Shown one piece after another: positions 36,913 to 48,889 of a DNA stretch of 64,000 nt. The notes under the pieces are model-generated. The model made no database searches, was not told the DNA's origin, and saw only the letters and a program-made list of their open reading frames with translations. Source of the stretch: Magicicada septendecula (lineage: Eukaryota > Arthropoda > Insecta > Hemiptera > Cicadidae). Location: contig CM068373.1 of the NCBI GenBank assembly GCA_034769895.1, forward strand, positions 20,503,967-20,567,966, given 5' to 3'. A program made the position numbers and the translations under genes. Positions within the stretch are counted from its first letter, which is position 1, and the number at the start of each line of letters is the position of its first letter.

Positions 36913-36985
36913 TTCAGATGTTGTTTTGCGACTGAGTCTTTGTTCTGTGTGTCTGACGAAACTGGTGACACACCTCATTATGTCA

Positions 36986-37286
36986 CACACTGACGTAACG
37001 ATCGCCTGATGCTGGTTATATAATTTGTTTACTGTTGTGTTTGTCCTTGATTTGACTTTTGCACAGTTTGTCTGTTATTAAAACGGTCCACACAATATTA
37101 TTAAATAAGTCTGCATTCATACAGTCAACAGCAGTTTAGCCACGGTTGCGATAGCTCCAAAATAACAAATTTACCTCTCGGTTATAAAAATTTTTTCCTA
37201 TCACTCAACAAGTTAATTATTATTTATTTATGAAAAAATACAAATTATGTTATTACCCCAGGTATGCCCAAAAATGCCATGCTACA
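36986..37286 (-). repeat. Partial LTR of family E, inverted
   Basis: Reverse complement of the first 300 bases of the E LTR, ending at GCTACA (minus-strand TGTAGC). Its leftmost part diverges from the other copies, so the true left edge is uncertain. Confidence 0.75.
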
Positions 37287-37352
37287 ATACCCCCTCAATG
37301 AGATATTTTATGCCGAAGCATAAGCAAAACAGATGTCCCTGTTCGGGCGCCA
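37287..37352 (-). mobile_element. 66-base mini-internal region of E: PBS directly followed by half hairpin and PPT
   Basis: On the minus strand it reads TGGCGCCCGAACAGGGAC (a primer site complementary to the 3' end of tRNA-Lys), a short link, one arm of the E hairpin and the PPT. Everything else of the element is deleted. Confidence 0.8.
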
Positions 37353-38321
37353 TTGATACATTTGATATTATTGATATTTAATAAATATAATTTGAACTAA
37401 CTACAGTTACTGTATTTACTGTTTACTGTGGTGTGCCATCTCGTTACCAACTACGTATCAAAAATATATGTGTACTTACCTTTTTTTTTCTCGGGTTCTT
37501 TTCGACGAACCCAGGAGATCAGAACTGGTTGTTCCAAATAAAGAAAAACTTTATTTTGTTTCCCAGGAATAGAGTTTTATTGACATTTTTTACTATAATT
37601 TTTTATTATTAACAAACTACCTCCTGCCATCCTCTCTCTCTACTGCAAATTCACATTTACGAAAGTTATTAATTATATAATCGTTCTGCTACAATGAGAA
37701 TGAAAACATGGTATACAAATTCCAAATAAATTTTAAGAAATTAAGTATGAATTAAATTAAAATACAAACAACCCAAACAAGCCTCCTTTGTCTACACGCT
37801 TACTCACGCACACACACACACACACAATGATTTTATGATTTGAGAGCTCTCGTGTTACATGTTATTAAAATTTATTTCCCCATTACTTAATTAATTTTAA
37901 AAGAAAACCTTTGTTGAAATTTTTAATATGGATGCATGGCTACTTAGCTGTTCAGTAAGTTGGTGGCGTCACACTTTTACGCACATTGTCCGTTTTAATG
38001 AATAATTGCCGAACACTGTTTTTATAATGAAGAAACAAAACTGTTAGTTACTTTTGTATTTTTCTAGACTTTACTTCACATTTTTTATATGTTGCGGGCC
38101 CGCACTTACTTATTTAAAACGGTCCACACAATATTATTAAATAAGTCTGCATTCATAGAGTCAACAGCAGTGTAGCCACGGTTGCGATCGCTCCAAAATA
38201 ACAAATTTACCTCTCGGTTATAAAATTTTTTCCTATCACTCAACAAGTTAATTATTATTTATTTATGAAAAAATACAAATTATGTTATTACCCCAGGTAT
38301 GCCCAAAAATGCCCCGCTACA
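37353..38321 (-). repeat. LTR of family E, inverted, with internal deletion
   Basis: Matches the 1.23-kb forward LTR except for about 230-260 bases missing at 38110-38120, which removes the TATA box and start-site region. Confidence 0.88.
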
Positions 38322-41239
38322 ATACCCCCTCAATGAGATATTTTATGCCGAAGCATAAAAAATCTCATTGACACATTCATACTTGCTAGAGGGATCAGCC
38401 AGGATATGTCGCCACAACCCCCTGTACGGTTTACAAAACAAAAAAAAAATTATATAATCAACTCACCCTTGGTCCGGTGACTGTGACCGCATCTGCATGA
38501 CAATACTGGACTTCTCTCTCGAGATCCCAACACCATAGAGTCAGACAGATACTCAACGCCCCTGCTCTGACGCGCAGGCCAGCTCAGGTCCGCCGCCACA
38601 GCATCACCAAACACTGAAACAACAAATTAACATATCAAATGGTGGCCTTATACAACACCATATCCCCAACTGATCTGTTCCCCCCTAGCGGTGCTGGTTT
38701 GCGCTAAGAAGCACTGGTTTTGTTTTCATTTACTTATTCATAACATATCAAAACATCTAATATAACATAATATAACATAAGAAAACATCTTAAAATAAAC
38801 AATTTGTATGTAAAATTTATACACTTAACATCATTAAGTTGGCATATAAAATCAGAAAATTACTTTTAAACTTGATTTACTCTTATTAATTCGTTTCTCA
38901 AAATTACAAATTTTTTTTTTTTTTTTTTTTTCAATCATGGCCATCATTATTTCATTTCATTACTTTGGGTGATTCTACGTTATTCATTATAATTCACTTT
39001 ATCAACTTGGCATTTACTCATAATCTTCCCCTTTTATTACTCTAACGTTCCCTTACAAAATCTTTAACTAGTATGACACCCCTCTATCAAAAATTCTACT
39101 AACCCTTCTCTACCTCTAACTACTTACTATTTTAACTCCATTCGCCACCTTCTACTCTTATATATAAAAAAAAAATACTCTCTAACCCTTTGTACATAGG
39201 ATACGTGTTTCCCCCCCAAAAAGCTCAATTCCCGTTCTCTGGTTCCCGGATTCTACCGAAGGCAACCCCTTCCCACTAAAACTATACCAAATCCCGTCCC
39301 AACCCTTATGTTGCGGACTCCCACACTACACTACCCCTACTACAAAATTGCCATCCCCAAAATCTCAATCTCATTACCTCACTACAATTACAACAAAATA
39401 ACATCAAAATAAACAATATATCGCTCAAAACTCTACATAAAATCTCCATTACTACTGTGTCTCCACTTATACTTCTCAAAATTCTATAACATACATTAAC
39501 TCAAAACAACATTGCATTATTTGCATCTCTACTATTTCTTTAACTCTGACTTCAATTCGGACAGATCTATATGTCCCACAAAAATTCAACTTGGACTGAC
39601 TCAAACATTTTATTCAAATAATTACTATCACCCATTTCTATCTTTTGCAACCCATTGAAAATTTTACCTATCACAACTATTTTTCATTTTATTTTAAAAT
39701 CTATAAACACATTGAAAACATATTATCATATTTTTATAATTCTTATTCCTAACATACTAAATGCAACTAACACAATAAGACATAATAAACACAATATAGG
39801 AAGTATTTAGTGCATTTATTTTTCAAATTCAAACAAAATTATTGAGTAGCAAATCATCATTATTAAAATACAACAAAATTTCTTAATACGTTATCCATCT
39901 GGATAACCTCCCAACCACACACACTATTTCAAATTATGTAAGACTGTGGCGCCTTTCCGCTTCCACAGAGACTGTATATTTTGGAGCAGGTTTTACCTCT
40001 CCGTGTCTCTGCTTCCGCTATTAAGTTTAAAATTAGTGAACATCATCATGTTCTTGTTATATAATTACACCCTTAAGACGGATCTACCACCTGGCTCTGC
40101 TGTTCCTCCTCGAACAGAGTGGCAGCCGCTGTTCCATAGTTCCCGGGATTTCCCCTAAGTTCTCCCCCCATTAAATTTCAAATCTATACCAGTTTCAAGC
40201 CAGCTATGGTCAAGGGACTTGGTATGACCATAGCTAACCGCTCGCCAAAACCACGATTAGTGCTGGTAAGGCAGTAATCGCCCGAAAAGTCGGGGAAATC
40301 ATCTCTTCCTTCAGGCATGTCTACATCATTATTATTATGCACGACACGGCAATTTATCAAGTACAATATAAAATTATACAAAAGGTGTGCCGTGCATATT
40401 CGCTATGTTGGCCTCCGATGGAGGTAACACTCTCGGTTACCCCCAACACTTTCCGCTATCTACTGGGGCACATGCCACCCCAGCGACAGCAACTTACTAA
40501 CTAATTAATTATAATGGATAACTAAACTTTCAACCATTGCAGTTCCACACTCCACTGTTCTATCACTTCATTGAGCACCAATCTACCCCCCAAAATTATC
40601 CCCACAATTGGTATAATACATTGCATAACATTATACACAAATAGAAATCAACCTGGATTATTAGCATACATTAAACAAACAATTCTCTTTTAAATAATTT
40701 ATCTAAAATTTATAAACATTATTTAAAATTTTTTATTAACTCTTTTTATTTATCATCATTTCACTTATTTAGCCTTTGCTGTAATTAGGTTACTCAAAAT
40801 TTTCAAATTTATTATTAACATATATTTTTAACCATTATGATATTCCACAAAATAACCATTTAATCTTCATTTATTTATTAATTATTATTAAATCAGAATC
40901 TCATCAAACAATTCAAATTCATTATAAAATTCAAACACATAACATTCAACTACAATATCTGAACATCTGAAATTATTTACTTCAATCGATTATTAAAACT
41001 CAACATATTTCAAAACACAAAAGTTACCAGTCATTAATTATTGTCTTCATAATTATTGTAACATTTAATTAGAATGCAAATATTAATAATATTATTATTA
41101 TTAACACAACATTTTCTAAAACATATACACATTACTTACCTAACATTTCATAATACACATACATGAATTCCCGACATTATATTTACAAAGTATATGTCAA
41201 TAACTGTTCAAGTGTATCTCACTTCAGATGTCCAAATCA
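38322..41239 (-). mobile_element. Inverted internal region of E, lacking its 5' half
   Basis: Reverse complement of 44036-46307, including the PPT, hairpin (38331-38370) and a T-run of about 22 (38911-38932). It also holds about 690 bases (39924-40610) that the forward copy lacks. The ORF-bearing 5' half is absent; the copy stops at the forward LTR at 41240, with AAATCA at the junction. No convincing gene; a 65-codon minus frame at 40184-40381 has no recognisable feature. Confidence 0.82.
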
Positions 41240-42470
41240 TGTAGCGGGGCATTTTTGGGCATACCTGGGGTAATAACATAATTTGTATTTTTTCATAAAT
41301 AAATAATAATTAACTTGTTGAGTGATAGGAAAAAATTTTATAACCGAGAGGTAAATTTGTTATTTTGGAGCGATCGCAACCGTGGCTACACTGCTGTTGA
41401 CTCTATGAATGCAGACTTATTTAATAATAATGTGTGGACCGTTTTAATAACAGACAAACTGTGCAAAAGTCAAATCAAGGACAAACACAACAGTAAACAA
41501 ATTATATAACCAGCATCAGGCGAGCGTTACATCAGAGCCTATCCTTGATGAGTAATTCTGTTACATAACGGTGACATGCAGCTGGCGCAAGGATACAAAC
41601 TAAAAAACAATAGAATCAAACACACAACAACCGTTGCTTGAAAAAATAGCGCTGTTTTCTCTGCCCAGTCTCATCTCATCACCACTTGCGAGTGGTAGCT
41701 ATAAAAAGTTTCGGCAGTAAGTGCGGGCCCGCAACCTATAAAAAAAAAGTGAAGTAAAGTCTAGAAAAATACAAAAGTAATTAACAGTTTTATTTCTTCA
41801 TTATAAAAACAGTTTTCGGCAATTATTCATTAAAACGGACAATGTGCGTAAAAGTGTGACGCCACCAACTTACTGAACAGCTAAGTAGCCATGCATTCAT
41901 ATTAAAATTTCAACAAAGGTTTTCTTTTAAGATTAATTAAGTAATGGGGAAAATAAATTTTAATAACATGTAACACGAGAGCTCTCAAATCATAAAATCA
42001 TTGTGTGTGTGTGTGCGTGAGTAAGCGTGTAGACAAAGAAGGCTGGTTTGCGTTGTTTGTATTTTAATGTAATTCATACTTAATTTCTTAAAATTTATTT
42101 GGAATTTGTATACCATGTTTTCATTCTCATTGTAGCAGAATGATTATATAATTAATAACTTTCGTAAATGTGAATTTCCAGTAGAGAGAGGATGGCAGGA
42201 GGTAGTTTGTTAATAATAAAAAATTATAGTAAAAAATGTCAATAAAACTCTATTCCTGGGAAACAAAATAAAGTTTTTCTTTATTTGGAACAACCAGTTC
42301 TGATCTCCTGGGTTCGTCGAAAAGAACCCGAGAAAAAAAATGGTAAGTACACATATATTTTTGATACGTAGTTGGTAACGAGATGGCACACCACAGTAAA
42401 CAGTAAATACAGTAACAATAGTATTAGATCAAATTATATTTATTAAATATCAATAATATCAAATGTATCA
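41240..42470 (+). repeat. 5' LTR of forward E copy
   Basis: Starts TGTAGCGGGGC and ends about GTATCA before the PBS. GCTATAAAAAG at 41698 is a TATA box. A splice-donor-like GGTAAGTAC lies at 42342. The repeat at 46308-47540 differs at about ten sites. Confidence 0.92.
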
Positions 42471-42471
42471 A

Positions 42472-42490
42472 TGGCGCCCGAAGATGAGGG
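42472..42490 (+). promoter_or_regulatory. Primer-binding site of E, tRNA-Lys type
   Basis: TGGCGCCCGAAGATGAGGG. The first 11 bases equal the known tRNA-Lys primer site; the inverted copy at 37335-37352 has the full 18-base form. Confidence 0.75.
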
Positions 42491-42697
42491 ACAATTTTAT
42501 ATAAATAAATTTATATAAAATACGGCCTACTTGGGAGAACAGAATGGTTGTTTGGAGTTTGTATTTACGTATGTACGTAAGATAGACGTAAAAGGTTATG
42601 TTTAATATTGGTGAGTAGAATATTTTTTTTCTGATAAGTATGCGTTACATATGGTAAGATTTTATAAAGAAATATATATTAAAAAATTTTAAGAAAA

Positions 42698-43978
42698 ATG
42701 GCAGATAATAATGATATTAGTTTATCTGATAGTCAGATAGCAAGTCAGTTAAGTAGCGATTCGGGAGTTCAAACGAATGATAGTAATGTAGAGAGTCAGT
42801 TTACCGAATCGAAAATAATGGAAGGTGTGAAGGGTCAGTCAACGCCGGCCTTAATTAAGAGAGAAAGTAATAGTGAAATGATGAGTATGATGCAGTTATT
42901 GTTGAATAAATTTGACATGAACACTAGTGATTTCAATATTAAATTCAATGAACAAAAAAACGAGATGCAAGAATTTAAAAGTAGTATAAATAAGAAATTA
43001 GATATTCAGAACAGAAAATTAGATGAACAAAAGAATAGTTTTGAGGAGTTAAAAAATCAGAATAATGAGTTGAAATATGAGATTAAAGAAATTAATGAGC
43101 ATTTGAGCCAGATTGATGACATAATAAAAAATAGTTTAAATAAATTAGAACAGAGTGTTGAGAAATTTGAGAAGTTAGGTGACAATGTTTTAAGTATGAC
43201 AAATAGTAAAAATGACGAAATAGTGGAAGATGTAGTATTAAAAAGTAATGATATTAATTATAATTCTGAGAGTATAGTGGGGGTAAAGAATAATGTAGAA
43301 GCAAATAATGAGAATATAATCAAAAATAATACTGACGAAGTTCTAGAATGTGATTATGAAATGCTAATATGTATTTATGAAGTAGAGAGAGAGTGGAAAA
43401 ATAATGTTGTAGTTGAGTGGGGACAGAGGGCAAATTTTCCCCTTATTGTTTATAATGATGATGATGATTTAATGTTGTTTTTTCAGGGCAAGAGACCCTT
43501 ATTGTTAAATGAATTAATGTTGTATAATGTTGTACCCTCTGTCCGTAATAATTGTGAGAGTATGATGTGGTGCTATGAAGAAAGAGAGTTATGTATTGAG
43601 AGTGAAATAGAACTATATAAGTTAGAAAGAAAGTATGATGAATTGAGAAAAATACTAGAAGGGGTGATAATGAATCATGTGAAATACGTACCTGTTGAAA
43701 GAGAGATAGAGAATAATTTTGATAATATCTTACCTAACTATAATGACTTACCTGACGTAGTAGTTGAGGAATACAAAAATGAGAAAACAATTTACCTGAC
43801 ATTAACAAATAACACTGATATAGACGGGACAATCCTAACTTATGGCGACAAGATTTATAGTGGTATAATGGATGAAACAGAATGGATGGGTTATTATGAT
43901 AATGATAACAAATTGTATGTTGATAAAAATGATATATGTTACAAATATATCAGGTATTTATATGACGATGGAGGGTGA
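42698..43978 (+). CDS. 426-residue protein of element E: Gag-like coiled coil fused to an unknown domain
   Basis: Uninterrupted from ATG 42698 to TGA 43976. Residues 1-55 are Ser/Asp-rich. Residues 60-150 (MMSMMQLLLNKFD, then EQKNEMQEF, KKLD, NNELKYEIKEIN) form a coiled coil resembling the N-terminus of the Gags of B and D. Residues about 205-426 are a compact-looking region rich in Y, E, D, N and W (YEMLICIYEVEREWKNN, NDDDDLMLFFQGKRPLL, NNTDIDGTILTYGDKIYSG, YKYIRYLYDDGG) that I do not recognise. There is no protease, RT, integrase or zinc knuckle. It is the only long intact frame of its type in the window. A structural or packaging role is inferred from position and the coiled coil only. Confidence 0.75.
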   Translation: MADNNDISLSDSQIASQLSSDSGVQTNDSNVESQFTESKIMEGVKGQSTPALIKRESNSEMMSMMQLLLNKFDMNTSDFNIKFNEQKNEMQEFKSSINKKLDIQNRKLDEQKNSFEELKNQNNELKYEIKEINEHLSQIDDIIKNSLNKLEQSVEKFEKLGDNVLSMTNSKNDEIVEDVVLKSNDINYNSESIVGVKNNVEANNENIIKNNTDEVLECDYEMLICIYEVEREWKNNVVVEWGQRANFPLIVYNDDDDLMLFFQGKRPLLLNELMLYNVVPSVRNNCESMMWCYEERELCIESEIELYKLERKYDELRKILEGVIMNHVKYVPVEREIENNFDNILPNYNDLPDVVVEEYKNEKTIYLTLTNNTDIDGTILTYGDKIYSGIMDETEWMGYYDNDNKLYVDKNDICYKYIRYLYDDGG

Positions 43979-46257
43979 GCTAAAAGATCAGTGTTGGGAC
44001 ATTTTTAAATATTGTAAATTATTGGTAATGACCTTGCTGATTTAGACATCTGAAGTGAGATACACTGGAACAGTTTTGACGAATACTTTGTAAATATAAT
44101 GTAAGGAATTCATTTGTGTGTATTATGAAAGGTTAGAAAAATAATGTGTATATGTTTTAGAAAATGTTGTGTTAATAATAATAATATTATTAATATTTTT
44201 GCATTCTAATTAAATGATAAAATAATTATGAAGACAATAATTAATGATTTGTAGAATTTTGATAATAATTGAAATATGTTATTTTAATAATCAAATAAAT
44301 ATTTTATTTTAATAATCAATTGAAGTAAGTAATTTGAGATGTTTGGATATTGTGATTGAATGTTATGTGTTTGAAGTTTATAATGAATTTAAATTGTTTG
44401 ATGAGATTCTAATTTAATAATAATTAATAAGTAAATAAATGTTAAATGGTTTATTTTGTGGAATAACATAATGGTTAAAAATATATGTTAATAATAAATT
44501 TAGGAATTTTGAAAATCTGATTGCAACACAGGATAAATTCATAATGATGATAAATAAAAAGAGTTAATGAAAAAATTTTAAATAATGATGTTTATAAATT
44601 TTTATATAAATTATTTAAAGAAAAAATTGTTCAATTTTTTTTGCTAATAATCCGAGTTAATGTATATTTGTGTATTATGTTATGTCATGTATTATACAAG
44701 TGTGTGTGGCTGGGAGGTTATCCAAGGGGATACCGTATTAAAAATTTGCTATATTTTAATTAATAATGATGATTTGCTACTCAATAATTTTGTTTGAATT
44801 TAAAAAATAGATGCACTAAATACTTCTTATATTGTGTTTATTATGTCTTAGTGTGTTGATTGCATTTAGTATGTTAGGAATAAGAATTATAAAAATATGA
44901 TAATATGTTTTCAATGTGTTTATAGATTTTTAAAAGAAAATAAAATAAAAGGTGACAGTTAAAATTTTCAATGGGTTGTAAAAGATAGAAATGGGTGATA
45001 GTAATTGTTTGAATAAAATGTTTGAATTAGTCCAAGTTGAATTTTGTGGGACATATAGATCTGTCCAAACCGAAGTCAGAGTTGAAGAAATAGTAGAGAT
45101 GAAAATAATGCAATGTTGTTTTGAGTTAATGTATGTTATAGAATTTTGAGAAGTATAAGTGGAGACACAGTAGTTATGGAGAATTTATGTAGAATTTTGA
45201 GCGATATGTTGTTTATTTTGATGATGTTATGTTGTTGTAGTTGTAGTGAGGTAATGAGATTGAGATTTTTTGGGGATGGCAATTTTGTAGTAGGGGGTAG
45301 TGTAATGTGGGAGTCCGCAACATAAGGGTTGGGACGGGATTTGGTATAGTTTTAGTGGGAAGGGGTTGCCTTAGGTAAAATCCAGGAACCAGAGAACGGG
45401 AATTGAGCTTTTTGGGGGGGGAACACGTATCCTATGTACAAAGGGTTGGAGAGTATTTTTTTTTATATAAGAGTAGAAGGTGGCGAATGGAGTTAAAATA
45501 GTAAGTAGTTAGAGGTAGAGAAGGGTTAGTAGAATTTTTGATAGAGGGGTGTCATACTAGTTAAAGATTTTGTAAGGGAACGTTAGAGTAATAAAAGGGG
45601 AAGATTATGAGTAAATGCCAAGTTGATAAAGTGAATTATAATGAATAACGTAGAATCACCCAAAGTAATGAAATGGAATAATGATGGCCATGATTGAAAA
45701 AAAAAAAAAAAAAAAAAATATTTTGTAATTTTGAGAAACGAATTAATAAGAGTAAATCAAGTTTAAAAGTAATTTTCTGGTTTTATATGCCAACTTAATG
45801 ATGTTAAGTGTATAAATTTTACATACAAATTGTTTATTTTAAGATGTTTTCTTATGTTATATTATGTTATATTAGATGTTTTGATATGTTAGGAATAAGT
45901 AAATGAAAACAAAACCAGTGCTTCTTAGCGCAAACCAGCACCGCTAGGGGGGAACAGATCAGTTGGGGATATGGTGTTGTATAAGGCCACCATTTGATAT
46001 GTTAATTTGTTGTTTCAGTGTTTGGTGGTGCTGTGACAGCAGACCTGAGCTGGCCTGCGCGTCAGAGCAGGGGCGTTGAGTATCTGTCTGACTCTACGGT
46101 GTTGGGATCTCGAGAGAGAAGTCCAGTATTGTCATGCAGATGCGGTCACAGTCACCGGACCAAGGGTGAGTTGATTATAATTTTTTTTTTGTTGTAAACC
46201 GTACAGGGGGTTGTGGCGACATATCCTGTCTGATCCCTTTAGCAAGTATGAATGTGT
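43979..46257 (+). other. Non-coding internal region of E
   Basis: AT-rich, with no open frame on either strand. It contains an A-run of 22 at 45697-45718. The segment from 44036 is present in inverted form at 38322-41239. Confidence 0.6.
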
Positions 46258-46298
46258 CAATGAGATTTTTTTATGCTTCGGCATAAAATATCTCATTG
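46258..46298 (+). promoter_or_regulatory. Stem-loop with C(TTCG)G tetraloop before the PPT of E
   Basis: Eighteen base pairs (8 next to the loop, a small TT/T internal loop, then 10) close a TTCG loop at 46277-46280. GAGGGGG, the PPT, follows directly. Conserved in the inverted copy at 38331-38370. Confidence 0.8.
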
Positions 46299-46307
46299 AG
46301 GGGGTAT

Positions 46308-47540
46308 TGTAGCGGGGCATTTTTGGGCATACCTGGGGTAATAACATAATTTGTATTTTTTCATAAATAAATAATAATTAACTTGTTGAGTGATAGGAAA
46401 AAATTTTATAACCGAGAGGTAAATTTGTTATTTTGGAGCGATCGCAACCGTGGCTACACTGCTGTTGACTCTATGAATGCAGACTTATTTAATAATATTG
46501 TGTGGACCGTTTTAATAACAGACAAACTGTGCAAAAGTCAAATCAAGGACAAACACAACAGTAAACAAATTATATAACCAGCATCAGGCGAGCGTTACGT
46601 CAGAGCCTATCCTTGATGAGTAATTCCGTTACATAATGGTGACATGCAGCTGGCGCAAGGATACAAACTAAAAAACAATAGAATCAAACACACAACAACC
46701 GTCGCTTGCAAAAATAGCGCTGTTTTCTCTGCCCAGTCTCATCTCATCACCACTCGCGAGTGGTAGCTATAAAAAGTTTCGGCAGTAAGTGCGGGCCCGC
46801 AACCTATAAAAAAAATGTGAAGTAAAGTCTAGAAAAATACAAAAGTAATTAACAGTTTTATTTCTTCATTATAAAAACAGTTTTCGGCAATTATTCATTA
46901 AAACGGACAATGTGCGTAAAAGTGTGACGCCACCAACTTGCTGAACAGCTAAGTAGCCATGCATTCATATTAAAATTTCAACAAAGGTTTTCTTTTAAGA
47001 TTAATTAAGTAATGGGGAAAATAAATTTTAATAACATGTAACACGAGAGCTCTCAAATCATAAAATCATTGTGTGTGTGTGTGTGCGTGAGTAAGCGTGT
47101 AGACAAAGAAGGCTGGTTTGCGTTGTTTGTATTTTAATGTAATTCATACTTAATTTCTTAAAATTTATTTGGAATTTGTATACCATGTTTTCATTCTCAT
47201 TGTAGCAGAATGATTATATAATTAATAACTTTCGTAAATGTGAATTTCCAGTAGAGAGAGGATGGCAGGAGGTAGTTTGTTAATAATAAAAAATTATAGT
47301 AAAAAATGTCAATAAAACTCTATTCCTGGGAAACAAAATAAAGTTTTTCTTTATTTGGAACAACCAGTTCTGATCTCCTGGGTTCGTCGAAAAGAACCCG
47401 AGAAAAAAAATGGTAAGTACACATATATTTTTGATACGTAGTTGGTAACGAGATGGCACACCACAGTAAACAGTAAATACAGTAACAATAGTATTAGTTC
47501 AAATTATATTTATTAAATATCAATAATATCAAATGTATCA
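46308..47540 (+). repeat. 3' LTR of forward E copy
   Basis: Pairs with 41240-42470. Its right end lies between 47533 and 47540; the exact base is ambiguous because element D's own sequence could also supply TCATG. Confidence 0.9.
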
Positions 47541-48882
47541 TGTTCCTGGAAGTAAAAATGTAGTAGCCGACGTATTGTCGAGAGTGAATCTGGTAGAACA
47601 AACGTTCGAAGGCGAAAAGGAGAGCATTTTGAAAATCTATAATATTATTAAGGACAGATCCGATTTAGAAAAGATAGTGCAGGACATCAGCAAACACCAG
47701 CAGTCCGACCCGAAGTTAAACCACATTAAACTTCGTCTCTCCAACCAAGATGACACAATAACCAAATTTTATTGTGTGCATAATGAAATATTATTCATCA
47801 AAACATCCCTTGATGAAGAGATATGGAAGATCATGATCCCTACTACAATCGAAAAGGATATCATCCTGGACTATCATCTACGATACGGTCACATGGGAGC
47901 CATGAAGGTGATCAAGGCGATAGAAGAGAATTGTCATATAAAAAGTATAAATAGAAAGACGAGAAACTACCTCAAAACCTGTCTGATATGTCAATTGGTG
48001 AAAACCAACAATGAGAGAAAGGAGGGTATGATGATACCAATTACCTCACAAGCCAAACTGGAAAAGGTCTTTCTGGACATATGTGGTCCATTTCCCCGCA
48101 GTGGCGGACGCCATCGATACAAATACATTATTATCATGATGGATCATTTCACAAAATTCACAAAACTGTACCCTGTGAACAGAGCCACCACTTTGAAGAC
48201 TCCAGGAATAATAACAAACCATTACATTCCAGAGATAGGGAGCCCGGCATCCATAATCACAGACCATGGAACGCAATTTAAGGGTTGGAGGTGGAGAAAC
48301 ACTCTAAATACGTTGGGCATTAAGACATACAAGACATCTGTCTACCACCCCAGCAGCAATCCAGTGGAGAGGGTACTGCGAGAAGTCGGAAGAATATTAC
48401 GGACTTATTGCTATAATCAACAAAAGAAGTGGCAAGAATATTTATTAGCTACTGAAGAATTCCTTAATTTGTCATATCACCCCGCTATAGGTACCACCCC
48501 ATACACGGCAATGTATGAAAAACCGCCTCCAAGAGAAATACAAGACATAATAGAGTTCCCCATGAGTCAAGAATACAAATTCAATCGAATCAGATTCTAC
48601 AATAAATTGGCAGAAGACCAGGAAAGGCGCAAGAACAAGTATCAAAAGGCGATTAAGAAAATAATAAGCTATGAAATCGGAGAAAAGGTACTGCCAAAAA
48701 ACAGGGAATTACCCAGTACTTTGGAAGGCATTACCAAAAAGTTGTTACTGCTGTATACCGGCCCATACCTGATTATTAAAAACAATAATAACAATACGTA
48801 TGTACTAAAGGATATCAGTTCAAATAAAGTAAAAGGAACTTATAATCAATTATCCATTAAAAAATATTTAGAGGAGAGATAG
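47541..48882 (+). CDS. pol of element D, second part: RNase H end and intact integrase
   Basis: This continues the pol interrupted at 36912. It opens with VPGSKNVVADVLSR, the end of the RNase H/tether region, and carries a complete gypsy integrase: the HHCC zinc site (H in YHLRYGHMG, C in KTCLIC, 47870-48000), then the catalytic triad D in LDICGP (48070), D in TDHGTQF (48257) and E in NPVERVL (48360). The C-terminal part has a YTGPYLI motif, the GPY/F module. No lesion over 440 codons, unlike the upstream half of the same gene. Cut off from its promoter by the E complex, it is not expected to be made as Pol. Confidence 0.9.
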
Positions 48883-48889
48883 AAAACTT

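Larger units (their letters stand above)
36913..47540. mobile_element. E complex: two head-to-head copies of a non-autonomous LTR element inside D pol
   Basis: From left to right: an inverted partial LTR (to 37286), a 66-base internal remnant holding only PPT and PBS, an inverted LTR (37353-38321), an inverted internal region (38322-41239), then a forward copy with LTR, PBS, ORF, internal region and LTR (41240-47540). The inverted arm 38322-41239 matches the forward region 44036-46307 as reverse complement. The first 70 or so bases (36913-36985) are not recognised. Confidence 0.85.

Noticed and set aside
40184..40381. Small minus-strand frame in the E-only segment
   Set aside because: Sixty-five codons without motif; no matching frame in the forward copy to compare.
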